Source: CAYLSV01 sp964386435
Lineage (GTDB): Bacteria; Planctomycetota; Phycisphaerae; Tepidisphaerales; Tepidisphaeraceae
Length of the DNA stretch: 44,571 bases
NCBI GenBank assembly: GCA_964386435.1
Contig: CAYLSV010000025.1
Coordinates: 1-44,571, forward strand
Reading direction: 5' to 3'
Shown: positions 1-8,324 of the stretch, one piece after another
Position numbering within the stretch: the first letter of the stretch is position 1
How the letters are laid out: each line of letters begins with the position of its first letter
Translations under genes and position numbers: made by a program
The notes under the pieces: generated by a model
Database searches by the model: none
What the model saw: only the letters and a program-made list of their open reading frames with translations
Told to the model about the DNA's origin: nothing

Positions 1-65
1 GCACCTGGTCATCGGGGGTAGCCGTGGAGCTTGCTCCGCGCGTCCGGTTGAATCACGACGCGATT

Positions 66-1715
66 TCACGCACCCTCCGCGGCTTGGGCAAGCTCCCGCA
101 CGGCGGCGTCGAGGGCGTCGAGCTGGGCGGTGTCCGGGGCACGCTTCGTCGCCCACATCGCGGCGTCGTGGATCTGCCGGCGGGCGAGTTCCTCGTAGCG
201 GCGGCCGATGGCCTGGTTGGTTTGGCGGGTGCGGGCGATCACTTCGTTGCTCATGCGTTCGAGCATCATCGTCGCCGCTCCGTAGCCGCCCAGGGCGAGC
301 AAATCGAGGTGGCCGAACAACGCCCCGCTGGCGGCGAGGTAGGCCGTCAGCAGGTACGGGGCGGCCTCGCTGAGCTTGGTGAGCTTCTCGAAGCCGGGGA
401 TTTTCTCGAGAATCTTTGTGTCCCGCGGCTTGCTCGCCCAACGGTCTTCGAGCCAATCGCGCAGGCCGTCGAGCTCTTCCTGCGCCACCCGCTCGGCCTC
501 GGCCGGGTCGAGCCGCCACGCATCGTCGGCGTCGTCGTGTTGCGCACGGATCGCGTCGTCGATGCGGCCCTGCAACGCCAGGAACGACTCCCGCAGCACG
601 CGGCCGAAGTCCGGCGGCTCGCTGATCGGCGGGGGCGGCTCGGCTTTTTGGCCCTCATCGTCGTTGCGGAAAAAGTCGAACGTCGCCCGTGGCAGGCGGG
701 CCAACACACCCGGCACGCTGCGGACGCGGTCGACGATCTTGCCCGGGCCGATGAGGTAGAGGACCGAATTTTCCCGCAGTTTTTGCTGCACCGCCCGCGT
801 CATCGGCGCGACATCGAGGCCGGGCGTCGAGACGGCGAGGGCGCGGATGCGGCCGGCGAGTTGGTCGGCGACGGACCGCTCACGGCGGAGCGGGTCGAGC
901 AGTTGGTCGTTCAGCCGCCCGGCCAGATCGCCCAAGCGGCGGGGGACGCCGGCGGGGTTGGGGCGGAGGTCGATGATGGCGTCGCGCAGGGCGTCAAGGC
1001 TTTGCCCCGGCGGCGGGCGGTAGCTGCTGTCGTCGCGGGGGATGACGAAGCCGTCTCCGCCGATTTGGCGCTGCCAGTCGGCGACGGTCTCGGCGTCGTC
1101 GGCTTTGTTCATCGCCCGCAGCGTCGGCACGCCCCAGCGGCGGGCGAGGCCGATCAGCGGCGCGAGCGTCGGCAACTGGTACTTTTCCGGCGTCACGACG
1201 AACACCACGGCGTCGGCCCAGCCGAAGCATTGCTCGGCGACGGCGTGGTGGGCCGGGCGGTCGCCGTCGAGGTCGGGCGTGTCGGCGAGGCAGAGGCGGG
1301 CGGTGAGGTCGGTGGCGACGACGGCGACGGTTAAGTGATCTGGCTCACCGCGGGCGGGCAATTCCTCGGCAATCTCCGGCGGCTCTGGAAGCCCCGGCCA
1401 CGGCCCGGCGTCGGGGGCGGCGGGCAGATCATCGGGCGATTCCACGGCCAGCACGGCCCCGGCGGTGAAGGTGCGGCGGAAGCTGCTGGCCGAGACGTCC
1501 TGCCCGATCAAGCGGTTGACGATCGTGCTCTTGCCGGTGCCGGTGCCGCCCAGCAGGACGACGGCGGGCTTGTCCTGCTCGGTGCGGCTGGCATGGAAGC
1601 GGTTGGCGTCAATCAGGTTGCCCAGCGTCTCAGATGTCGGCGAGGGCGGCAGGGCGGCGACGGCGTCGGTGGCGCGATCGAGGGCGGCGGCGAGGCTGGT
1701 GGGGGCGCGGCCCAT
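66..1715 (-). CDS. Dynamin-like / HSR1-type P-loop GTPase
   Basis: The 549-residue protein has a G1/Walker A motif GGTGTGKST at residues 56-64, a G3 motif DTPDLDG at 145-151 and a G4 motif NKAD at 203-206, so it is a TRAFAC-class GTPase. The C-terminal half is largely helical, and a hydrophobic stretch near residues 455-485 (YLLTAYLAASGALFG onwards) could insert into or lie on the membrane. This architecture fits the bacterial YfjP/dynamin-like GTPases that act on membranes, but the substrate cannot be read from sequence. The ATG at 1715 is the first in frame. The gene is complete and is transcribed away from the ABC importer at 1907; the 191 bases between them hold both promoters. GTPase fold is certain, dynamin-like role is inferred. 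Confidence 0.85.
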   Translation of the reverse strand: MGRAPTSLAAALDRATDAVAALPPSPTSETLGNLIDANRFHASRTEQDKPAVVLLGGTGTGKSTIVNRLIGQDVSASSFRRTFTAGAVLAVESPDDLPAAPDAGPWPGLPEPPEIAEELPARGEPDHLTVAVVATDLTARLCLADTPDLDGDRPAHHAVAEQCFGWADAVVFVVTPEKYQLPTLAPLIGLARRWGVPTLRAMNKADDAETVADWQRQIGGDGFVIPRDDSSYRPPPGQSLDALRDAIIDLRPNPAGVPRRLGDLAGRLNDQLLDPLRRERSVADQLAGRIRALAVSTPGLDVAPMTRAVQQKLRENSVLYLIGPGKIVDRVRSVPGVLARLPRATFDFFRNDDEGQKAEPPPPISEPPDFGRVLRESFLALQGRIDDAIRAQHDDADDAWRLDPAEAERVAQEELDGLRDWLEDRWASKPRDTKILEKIPGFEKLTKLSEAAPYLLTAYLAASGALFGHLDLLALGGYGAATMMLERMSNEVIARTRQTNQAIGRRYEELARRQIHDAAMWATKRAPDTAQLDALDAAVRELAQAAEGA

Positions 1716-1906
1716 CGCGGCACTGTACCCGGTTGGGGCGATTCGGCGGCAAGCTGACGCGGCCGGGCAACTTGCGGCGACGCGGCGGGTGGGTTATCTA
1801 GAGGAACGGCGAGAGCCGATGAGGGAGAGGGCGACGGTGTTGCCGCGCCGGCGTGGCCGGGCGGCGGGTGAGTTTGTGGTCGACGTGTTCGAGGAGCTGA
1901 GACGAC

Positions 1907-3718
1907 ATGAAGTGGATTTTTCTGGGCGTGGCCGTCGTCCTGACGCTGGCAAGCCTTGGCGTGTACGCCGCTTTGCCGGGCAAGACCAGCGATGTGCCGG
2001 TGGTGTATTGGGTCACCGACCGCAACCCGGCCCGCGACGAGCAGGTGGCACTGTTCCAGCAGTGGCTGGCGGAGAACTACCCCGACGTCGAGATCGACCT
2101 CCGGCTCGACATGGGCAACAGCGACCGGCAGAAGAAGGTCGTCCAGGGCGTCAGCGGCGTGGCCGGCGACATTCAAGATCAAGGCTCGGGGGTGGATTTG
2201 CGGTACTTCCGTGAGCTGGGCCTGAACACGGACATCACCGAAGCGGCCGAGGCGCGGGGGTTCTCGTACAAAAAGACGTTCCCGGCGTTGCGAGAGGATC
2301 TGACGCTGGTGACCCGCGACGGCGACCGGCGGCAGTACCAGTTCCCGTGCAACGTCTCGCCCCAGCGGTATTATGTGAACCTGGAGGCACTGGCGGCCGT
2401 GGGCATGGAGCCGCCGCCGGATCGGTGGACGCTTGATGAGTTCGAGGCGTACGGCAAGGAGTACGTCCGGCGGGCGAGCGACCCGGCGGTGTTCGGCGAC
2501 AGTCGCCAGCGGTTCGTGGCCAACGACTTGCAGGTTTCGGTGCTGGCGCGCAGCTACGGCATCGACTTGTTCAACGAGACGCTCACCGCCTCGGGGCTGA
2601 GCATGCCGGTCTACACCGCCGACGGCTACCTGTCGCCCGAGGAGGGCAAGGAGGAGATCGGGTTCGCCGAGGTGCTGCGTCGGCGGACGCAGTGGATCCA
2701 CGACGACCAGATTCTGCCCAGCCCGGCCGACTTGCAGAACCTGGCCACCGCCAGCGGTTACGGCGGCAGCGGCTACCAGGCGTTCGTCCGCGGCGACTTC
2801 GCCATGCTCCACACCGGCCGGTGGGGGTTGATCCAGTTCCGCAAAACCAACGCCGAACAACGCGTCCGCAACGAAGCGCACCGGGCCTTCTTCGAAGACG
2901 GCGTGCTGAGCGATGAGGAGCGGCGGACGATCCTGGAGGACGTGGCCACGCCCGAGCAGCTTCGCGAGATCGACGCCGCCGACCCGGCGCAGGCGAAGAT
3001 GTTGGCCGCCCGCGTGCTGATGCGGGCTCAGGCGCTGCCGCTGCAGTTCGGCTCCGCCGAGCCGCCTTACGAATACCTGCCCAACATCGGCTCCGGCACC
3101 CGGGCGGCCATGGTGTACGCCGGCGGCAAGAACCAGGATCTGGCCCTGTACTTCCTCGAGTACCTTGCCTCGGAGGAATACAACGCCCACATCATCAAGG
3201 ACGCCGACGGCTTGCCGCCGATCCCGGAGTTCGCCGACAGCGACCTTTACCTGACGCCCGAGGTCGACACGGCACGGGGCATTTACGCCCAAAGCGAGTG
3301 GGGTCTGCACGAGGCGTGGCTGCGGGACATGAACACCATTGCCATCAGCAACGCCTACAGCCCGTTCGTGCTGTACTCCGTCGCCGTCCGCGAGATAAAC
3401 GACGCCAACGACGACGTGATGAACGACAAGTACGGCCCCCGCGAGGCGGCCATCCGGGCGGCGGCGGGCGTTGAGAAGCACATCCGCGAGTACCTCGACC
3501 GCCTGGAGCCGGATGATCCGCTGCTGGACCAGTTCGAGGAATGGTCGGCCGATCAAGAGAAAATCGACGCCCTCAAGGCCCGCGGCGAGAAGATCCCGGC
3601 GAGCTTGATCCGCAACCACTTCTACCTGCGGTACTACGAAAGCATCGGCATGCTCGAACACGACGTGCCGACCGAAGAGATCGACGGAGTTCTGGAGACC
3701 GCGCAGGTGATGCCATGA
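1907..3718 (+). CDS. ABC transporter extracellular (sugar) substrate-binding protein
   Basis: This 603-residue protein starts with an uncleaved-looking signal/anchor (MKWIFLGVAVVLTLASLGVY) and continues with a family 1 extracellular solute-binding fold: VVYWVTD, then the FDAMLHTGR-like segment FAMLHTGRWGLIQF near residue 300 and the NIGSGTRAAM region. It has no lipobox cysteine, so it is probably anchored by the N-terminal helix or free in the periplasm. It is longer than usual binding proteins (about 400-450 residues), with an additional charged C-terminal region after residue 500. The ATG at 1907 is preceded by GAGGAG at 1891. Its stop overlaps the start of the MalF-like permease by four bases (ATGA), showing one operon. 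Carbohydrate is the likely substrate from the permease types; the exact sugar is unknown. Confidence 0.85.
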   Translation: MKWIFLGVAVVLTLASLGVYAALPGKTSDVPVVYWVTDRNPARDEQVALFQQWLAENYPDVEIDLRLDMGNSDRQKKVVQGVSGVAGDIQDQGSGVDLRYFRELGLNTDITEAAEARGFSYKKTFPALREDLTLVTRDGDRRQYQFPCNVSPQRYYVNLEALAAVGMEPPPDRWTLDEFEAYGKEYVRRASDPAVFGDSRQRFVANDLQVSVLARSYGIDLFNETLTASGLSMPVYTADGYLSPEEGKEEIGFAEVLRRRTQWIHDDQILPSPADLQNLATASGYGGSGYQAFVRGDFAMLHTGRWGLIQFRKTNAEQRVRNEAHRAFFEDGVLSDEERRTILEDVATPEQLREIDAADPAQAKMLAARVLMRAQALPLQFGSAEPPYEYLPNIGSGTRAAMVYAGGKNQDLALYFLEYLASEEYNAHIIKDADGLPPIPEFADSDLYLTPEVDTARGIYAQSEWGLHEAWLRDMNTIAISNAYSPFVLYSVAVREINDANDDVMNDKYGPREAAIRAAAGVEKHIREYLDRLEPDDPLLDQFEEWSADQEKIDALKARGEKIPASLIRNHFYLRYYESIGMLEHDVPTEEIDGVLETAQVMP

Positions 3719-5493
3719 GTCAGATCAACGACCCGGTCGGTTTGAACAAGCCCGGCGGCGAGCCGACGGACGCGATCGAGATGGGCAACCGATCGGCCCC
3801 GCCCAACCCACCGGGCACCGCCCGCATCGCCGGCAGCGGCCGGCGACTGGCGACGGGTTTGCTGTTCATCGGCCCGAACATCCTGGGCTTCTTGAGCTTC
3901 ACGCTCCTGCCGCTGGTCTTCGCGATGGGCTTGGCGTTTACCAACTGGGATCTGGCGGCCCACAACAAGTTGCTGGAGGCTCAGGGGCAGGACAAGCCGC
4001 TGGAGTTCATCGGCTTCGACAACTTCGTCAGCGTCCTCACCGAGCCGGTAAACGAGGACATCGGCGACACCGCCGCCCTCTGGGGATTGTTCGGCGAGTG
4101 GAAGTGGAACAGCGACTTCTGGCAGTACTTCGGCAACACGCTGTTCTTCATGATGGGCATGCCGCTGGGCATCGCCTTGTCGCTGCTGTCGGCCATCGCG
4201 CTCTCGCAGAAGCTGGGCGTGGGCGCCAGCACCGGCCCCGGCGAGGAGGGCAACCCGCACAAGCGGGCGCTGTGGACCTTCGCCGCCATCGGCAGCGGCC
4301 TGCTGCTGCTGGGCGGGGCGATGATCACGTTCCTCACCTGGAGCGCCGCCCCGGACAACTACAACGGCATGCCCATGCTGCTGTGCGGCCTCGCCGCGGT
4401 CATCATGCTGCTGGGCGTGGCGGGCGGGCAAACCGTTTACCGGACGCTCTTTTACATGCCGCACTTCGTGGCTGGCGTCGCCACGTTCCTGCTGTGGAAG
4501 AAGATTTTCAACACCCAAACCGGCCCGCTGACCAAAGCACTCGAGCCGCCGCTGGGGGCGCTGGGCAACTTCGTCAACGCGCTGCCCGCCTGGCTGGTCG
4601 GCATCACCTTCCTGCTGCCGCTGCTGAGTGCTGCGGCGTTGGCGATCTGGGCGCTCAACAAGCTCCGCCGCGATTACCGCGACGGCGAGCTCGGTTCACA
4701 GGCGGCCTTGATCCCGGCGGGCTTGCTGCTGATCCCGGCGTTCGCGGCACTGGGATTCTTCGATGTGTTCACCGGCTACAAGGTGAACGAACAGGTCTTC
4801 GTCGGCGTTTCTCCATGGGTGCTGCAGGCGGCCGGCGGGTTGTTCACGCTCGTCGCCTTCCTCGCCGCCGCGTGGCTGCTCAGCGGCATTTTCTCCGGGC
4901 AGATCATCAAGTGCCCCCGCAAGGACGGCGGCGGCGGGGCACTCATGTTCGGCGGCGTGTTCATGGTGCTGCAGTTCGTCCTCATCGGCTTCGCCGCGGT
5001 GCTGTTCAACCTGCCGACCATGGCCAACGACGGCGGGCTTGCTCCGCCGCAGTGGCTGGCCGACCTCAACTGGGCGAAGCCGAGCATTATGATGATGGGC
5101 CTGTGGGCGGCCATCGGCGGGCAGACGATGCTGCTGTACATCGCCGCCCTGACCAACGTGCCCCAGGAGCTTTACGAGGCCGCCGACATCGACGGGGCGG
5201 GCAAGTTCAACAAGTTCTGGAACGTCACCTGGCCGCAGCTGGCGCCGACCACTTTCTTCGTCGTCGTCATGGGCGTCATCGGCGGCCTGCAGGGCGGGTT
5301 CGAGATGGCACGCGTCATGACTCAGGGCGGCCCCAGCGGCCAGACGACCACGCTCAGCTACTTCATCTACGAGCAGGGCTTCAACAACACCCGCCTCGCC
5401 TATGCCGCCGCCGCGAGCTGGATCATGTTCTTCTTCGTGCTCACCGTCACCCTCTTCAACTGGAAGTTCGGCAACCAGTACGTCAACGACTGA
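3715..5493 (+). CDS. MalF-type ABC sugar permease, enlarged (592 aa)
   Basis: The protein has the inner-membrane permease EAA loop ELYEAADIDGAGKFNKFW near residues 484-501, followed by the C-terminal helices typical of MalF/UgpA proteins, and GLLFIGPNILGFLSF at the N-terminal first helix. At 592 residues it is almost twice the usual size of about 300, and about twelve hydrophobic segments can be counted instead of six. Two groups of additional segments are visible: about residues 180-240 (ALWTFAAIGSGLLLLGG, MPMLLCGLAAVIMLLG) and about residues 290-440 (LPAWLVGITFLLPLLSAAAL to FGGVFMVLQFVLIGFAA). The ATG at 3715 overlaps the stop of the binding protein gene. The reading frame is unbroken, so the insertions are real rather than an assembly fault. 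The function as import permease is inferred from the EAA loop and the operon. Confidence 0.88.
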   Translation: MSQINDPVGLNKPGGEPTDAIEMGNRSAPPNPPGTARIAGSGRRLATGLLFIGPNILGFLSFTLLPLVFAMGLAFTNWDLAAHNKLLEAQGQDKPLEFIGFDNFVSVLTEPVNEDIGDTAALWGLFGEWKWNSDFWQYFGNTLFFMMGMPLGIALSLLSAIALSQKLGVGASTGPGEEGNPHKRALWTFAAIGSGLLLLGGAMITFLTWSAAPDNYNGMPMLLCGLAAVIMLLGVAGGQTVYRTLFYMPHFVAGVATFLLWKKIFNTQTGPLTKALEPPLGALGNFVNALPAWLVGITFLLPLLSAAALAIWALNKLRRDYRDGELGSQAALIPAGLLLIPAFAALGFFDVFTGYKVNEQVFVGVSPWVLQAAGGLFTLVAFLAAAWLLSGIFSGQIIKCPRKDGGGGALMFGGVFMVLQFVLIGFAAVLFNLPTMANDGGLAPPQWLADLNWAKPSIMMMGLWAAIGGQTMLLYIAALTNVPQELYEAADIDGAGKFNKFWNVTWPQLAPTTFFVVVMGVIGGLQGGFEMARVMTQGGPSGQTTTLSYFIYEQGFNNTRLAYAAAASWIMFFFVLTVTLFNWKFGNQYVND

Positions 5494-5494
5494 T

Positions 5495-5554
5495 TTGTTC
5501 TTGGTCATTGGTCCTTCGTCCAACCACGAACCAATGACAAAGGACCAAGAACAA
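5495..5554. repeat. AT-richer imperfect inverted repeat between permease genes
   Basis: The 74-base gap between the two permease genes holds TTGTTCTTGGTC (5495-5506) matched by GACCAAGAACAA (5543-5554), and inside these TCATTGGT (5505-5512) matched by ACCAATGA (5530-5537). The pair can fold into one long hairpin just after the MalF stop codon. The sequence is much less GC-rich than its surroundings. A 16-base part (AAGGACCAAGAACAAA, 5540-5555) recurs exactly at 34941-34956. It could tune expression of the second permease or be a dispersed intergenic repeat. Confidence 0.6.
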
Positions 5555-5567
5555 AGGACCAACAACG

Positions 5568-6533
5568 ATGTCGATCCTCGATAAAACCCGCGTCGGCCAA
5601 GGCACAGAGCCCGAGGGCCTGCTGCCCGATGCCTCGCTGACGGCGCAGGCCGATTTGCGCAATCAAGAGCCGCACTCGGTGAGGCAGAAGCGCGGCGAGC
5701 TCGCCGGCCTGCTCACGCTGCACACGGTGCTCGTGATCGTCGGCACGATTATCGCGCTGCCGTTCGTCTGGATGGTGCTCACCAGCCTCAAGCCGCTGTC
5801 GGAGGTTGAGAACTCGACGTGGCTGCCCAGCGTGCCGCAGTTCGTCAACTACCTGAACGTCTTCGACTCCGACAACCCGGACCCGAACCAGCGTGGCATC
5901 CCGCTGGCGCGGTTCATGTTCAACAGCCTGTTCATCGCGGCGTGGGTGACGTTCCTGCAGGTGTTCACCAGCAGCCTCGCCGCCTTCAGCTTCGCCCGCC
6001 TCAAGTGGCCCGGCCGGGACCGGGTGTTCCTCATGTACCTGGCGACCATGATGCTGCCCGGGCTCATCATGATGATCCCCAACTTCCAGATCATGATCGA
6101 GCTGGGACTGGTCGACACCATGCCGGGCTTGGTCATTCCTGCCGCGTTCAGTGCCTTCGGCACGTTCCTGCTGCGGCAGTTCATGCTCACCATCCCCAGT
6201 AGCCTCGACGAGGCGGCCGAAATCGACGGGGCCGGCAAGTTCCGCCTGTTCTGGGACATCATCCTGCCGCTCGCTCGCCCGGGACTCGTGACGCTCACGA
6301 TCTTCACCTTCATGGGCAACTACAACAGCTTCTTCTGGCCGCTGGTGATGATCAAAACCGAGGAACGCTACACCCTGCCCATCGGCTTGCTCTACTTCGA
6401 CTCCACCCGCGGCCAGACGACCCACCTCATGATGGCCGCCGTCACGGTTAGCGTGGTGCCGCTGATTCTGCTGTTCATCGTGTTCCAGAAACAGCTCGTG
6501 AAGGGCATCCAGCTCGGTGCCGTGAAGGGGTAG
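5568..6533 (+). CDS. MalG-type ABC sugar permease
   Basis: This 321-residue protein is a normal-length MalG/UgpE-type permease: a charged N-terminal cytoplasmic tail of about 45 residues, a first helix TLHTVLVIVGTIIALPFVW, and the EAA loop SLDEAAEIDGAGKFRLFW around residues 207-224 followed by PLARPGLVTL. It forms the importer channel together with the enlarged MalF-type partner upstream. An AAGGACC sequence lies about ten bases before the ATG. No ATPase gene is present in the operon, so the importer presumably uses a shared MsmK/MalK-type ATPase encoded elsewhere, as many carbohydrate importers do. The gene ends 21 bases from the convergent glcF-like gene. Confidence 0.9.
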   Translation: MSILDKTRVGQGTEPEGLLPDASLTAQADLRNQEPHSVRQKRGELAGLLTLHTVLVIVGTIIALPFVWMVLTSLKPLSEVENSTWLPSVPQFVNYLNVFDSDNPDPNQRGIPLARFMFNSLFIAAWVTFLQVFTSSLAAFSFARLKWPGRDRVFLMYLATMMLPGLIMMIPNFQIMIELGLVDTMPGLVIPAAFSAFGTFLLRQFMLTIPSSLDEAAEIDGAGKFRLFWDIILPLARPGLVTLTIFTFMGNYNSFFWPLVMIKTEERYTLPIGLLYFDSTRGQTTHLMMAAVTVSVVPLILLFIVFQKQLVKGIQLGAVKG

Positions 6534-6554
6534 GCCGCACCGGCCCACAGTGCC

Positions 6555-7940
6555 TCACCGATCGGGGCCGAAGACGGCCTCGTGGAGCAAGTCTACCGGG
6601 TGAAGCATCTCGGCGTCGAGGCCGGCCCGGCGGGCGGCGGCGCGGAGGTGCATCGCACAGCCGACGTTGCCCATGGCGGCCACGGTGGTGCCGGTGGTTT
6701 TCAGCGCCGTGAGCTTGCGGGCGGCGAGGCGATCGGCCATCTCCGGCTCGACCAGGTTGTAGCTGCCGGCGGCGCCGCAGCAGATGTCGCTCTCGGGCAA
6801 CGGCCGCAGCGTGAGGCCGGGGATTTGCTCGAGCAACTGCCGCGGCTCGCTCGTGACCCGCTGGCCGTGGGCGAGGTGGCAGGCGTCGTGGTACGCGACC
6901 TCCCGCCGAACGGAATGCTTCATCTCCGGCATGCCAAGGGCGGCGAGCACTTCCGTGATGTCGCGAACGCGGCTGGCGAACTGCTGGGCCCGCTCGGCGT
7001 ACGCCGGGTCGTCGTGGAGCAGCTCGCCGTAGTCCTTGAGCATTGCCCCGCAGCCGGCGATGGTGGTGACGACGTAGTCGCAGCCGGCGAGCTCCTTGTT
7101 CTCGGGGAAAAACGCGTCGATCGCCTGCCGGGCGTACTCCTTGGCCCCATCGAGGGCTTGGGCGTGGTGGTGCAGCGCCCCGCAGCACTCGGCCGCCGGC
7201 GGCACGACGACATCGGCGCCGGTGGCACACAGCAGCTCGGCCGCCTTGCGGTTGACGTCCTGGAACATGACCTGCCCGACGCACCCCGGCAGCAGCCCGA
7301 CTCGCGGGGCGTCGGCGTCGTCGGATTGGCCCTTCATGCCCGCCAGCAGGTTGTTCCACCCGCCGCCGCGGCTCCACGCCGGCAGCGGCTTGGGCCAGAT
7401 CGGGCCGGCATCGAGCATTGACTCCATGCGCCGCAACGGCCCCGGCAACAGCCGCGGCAGCCCGAACTCGCGGATCAGGCCGTACAGCCCGATCTTCTGC
7501 AGCAGCCTCGCCGGCAACAACGCCAGCTTCAACCGCCCTGGCTTCGTCAGCAGCCGCAGCAGCACCGAGCGAACGAACCGCTGCCGCGCCGTGGGCCGGG
7601 CGACGCCGGCATCGTGCAGCTTCTGGCGGGCGTCCTCGATGAGTGTGTGATACTGCACCCCGCTGGGGCAGGCCGTCTCACAGGCCCGGCAGTCGAGGCA
7701 CTTGTTGAGGTGGTCCTCGACCTGCGGCGTGTACTCCACGTCGCCGCGGTGCAGCCCCAGCATCAGCCGAATCCGCCCGCGCGGCGAGTGTCCTTCATCG
7801 TGCGTCTCCAGATACGTCGGACATGCCGGCAGGCACAAACCGCAGTGCACACATGCATCCCCCGCGGCCACGGCCTCGGGGGCAAGATCCACCGTCCCGG
7901 CGGTGGCAAGCTTCTTGTTGGGGTCGTCGGGCCGAATCAC
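6555..7940 (-). CDS. glcF: GlcF-type glycolate oxidase iron-sulfur subunit
   Basis: The 461-residue protein has two N-terminal 4Fe-4S clusters, C30xxC33xxC36xxxC40 (CVHCGLCLPACP) and C81xxC84xxC87xxxC91 (CLDCRACETACP), followed by two CCG domains: GLLPGCVGQ with ECCGALHHH near residue 250 and AYHDACHLAHGQ with ICCGAAGS near 387. This is the layout of GlcF, which passes electrons from the flavin subunit during oxidation of glycolate or lactate to the respiratory chain. The start is GTG at 7940; there is no earlier ATG in frame. No glcD or glcE flavin subunit is present within the window, so its partner must be elsewhere, and a lactate or related hydroxyacid dehydrogenase role is possible. Confidence 0.88.
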   Translation of the reverse strand: MIRPDDPNKKLATAGTVDLAPEAVAAGDACVHCGLCLPACPTYLETHDEGHSPRGRIRLMLGLHRGDVEYTPQVEDHLNKCLDCRACETACPSGVQYHTLIEDARQKLHDAGVARPTARQRFVRSVLLRLLTKPGRLKLALLPARLLQKIGLYGLIREFGLPRLLPGPLRRMESMLDAGPIWPKPLPAWSRGGGWNNLLAGMKGQSDDADAPRVGLLPGCVGQVMFQDVNRKAAELLCATGADVVVPPAAECCGALHHHAQALDGAKEYARQAIDAFFPENKELAGCDYVVTTIAGCGAMLKDYGELLHDDPAYAERAQQFASRVRDITEVLAALGMPEMKHSVRREVAYHDACHLAHGQRVTSEPRQLLEQIPGLTLRPLPESDICCGAAGSYNLVEPEMADRLAARKLTALKTTGTTVAAMGNVGCAMHLRAAARRAGLDAEMLHPVDLLHEAVFGPDR

Positions 7941-8098
7941 GCGAAGGCATCATAACGCATCGGCCACCCACCCGCGGCAGAAGCGACGAAAGCCGGCGGG
8001 GGGGTCAGGGTTGAGCCAAGCGAACCCCGCGGCCTCTCTGGAACAATCGTGGCAGGGCGAGGCGTCTTGCAACGGGCGAATCGAGTTGGTGTCTTGAT

Positions 8099-8209
8099 GT
8101 CGCCGAGACCCCCACCGCGTCGTAGAGGCGGGGCTACGCGCGCAGATAGAGCACGTGGAAGAGCGGGTGTAGCCCCGCCTCTACGAGGCGGTGGGGGCCT
8201 CCAGCGACG
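8099..8209. repeat. REPIN element A (two inverted REP units)
   Basis: Left arm 8099-8137 and right arm 8169-8208 are reverse complements with a few mismatches, separated by 31 bases. Each arm itself contains a hairpin; the right one reads CCGCCTC-TAC-GAGGCGG and is preceded by GTAG (8169-8172). The left arm has one stem mismatch. The element ends against an assembly gap and lies in the 384-base space between the glcF-like gene and the 3' end of the secreted beta-helix gene. Nothing else recognisable is in that space. Confidence 0.85.
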
Positions 8210-8291
8210 NNNNNNNNNNNNNNNNNNNNNNNNNNNNNNNNNNNNNNNNNNNNNNNNNNNNNNNNNNNNNNNNNNNNNNNNNNNNNNNNNN
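8210..8291. other. Assembly gap (82 N)
   Basis: Bases 8210-8291 are N. The gap begins at the outer end of REPIN element A and ends in a short tandem repeat, so it was probably caused by repeated sequence. The true length and content are unknown. Confidence 0.98.
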
Positions 8292-8319
8292 TTGGGGTGG
8301 GTTGGGGTGGGTTGGGGTC
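8292..8319. repeat. Short tandem repeat TTGGGGTGGG
   Basis: The unit TTGGGGTGGG is present almost three times directly after the N gap and just before the stop codon of the beta-helix gene at 8325. More copies may be hidden in the gap. The guanine runs could form a G-quadruplex on this strand. Confidence 0.8.
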
Positions 8320-8324
8320 CAGGC

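Noticed and set aside
8099..8209. Possible CRISPR array from repeated hairpin sequences.
   Set aside because: Repeats are inverted pairs scattered through the window, not direct repeats with regular spacers, and no cas gene is present.
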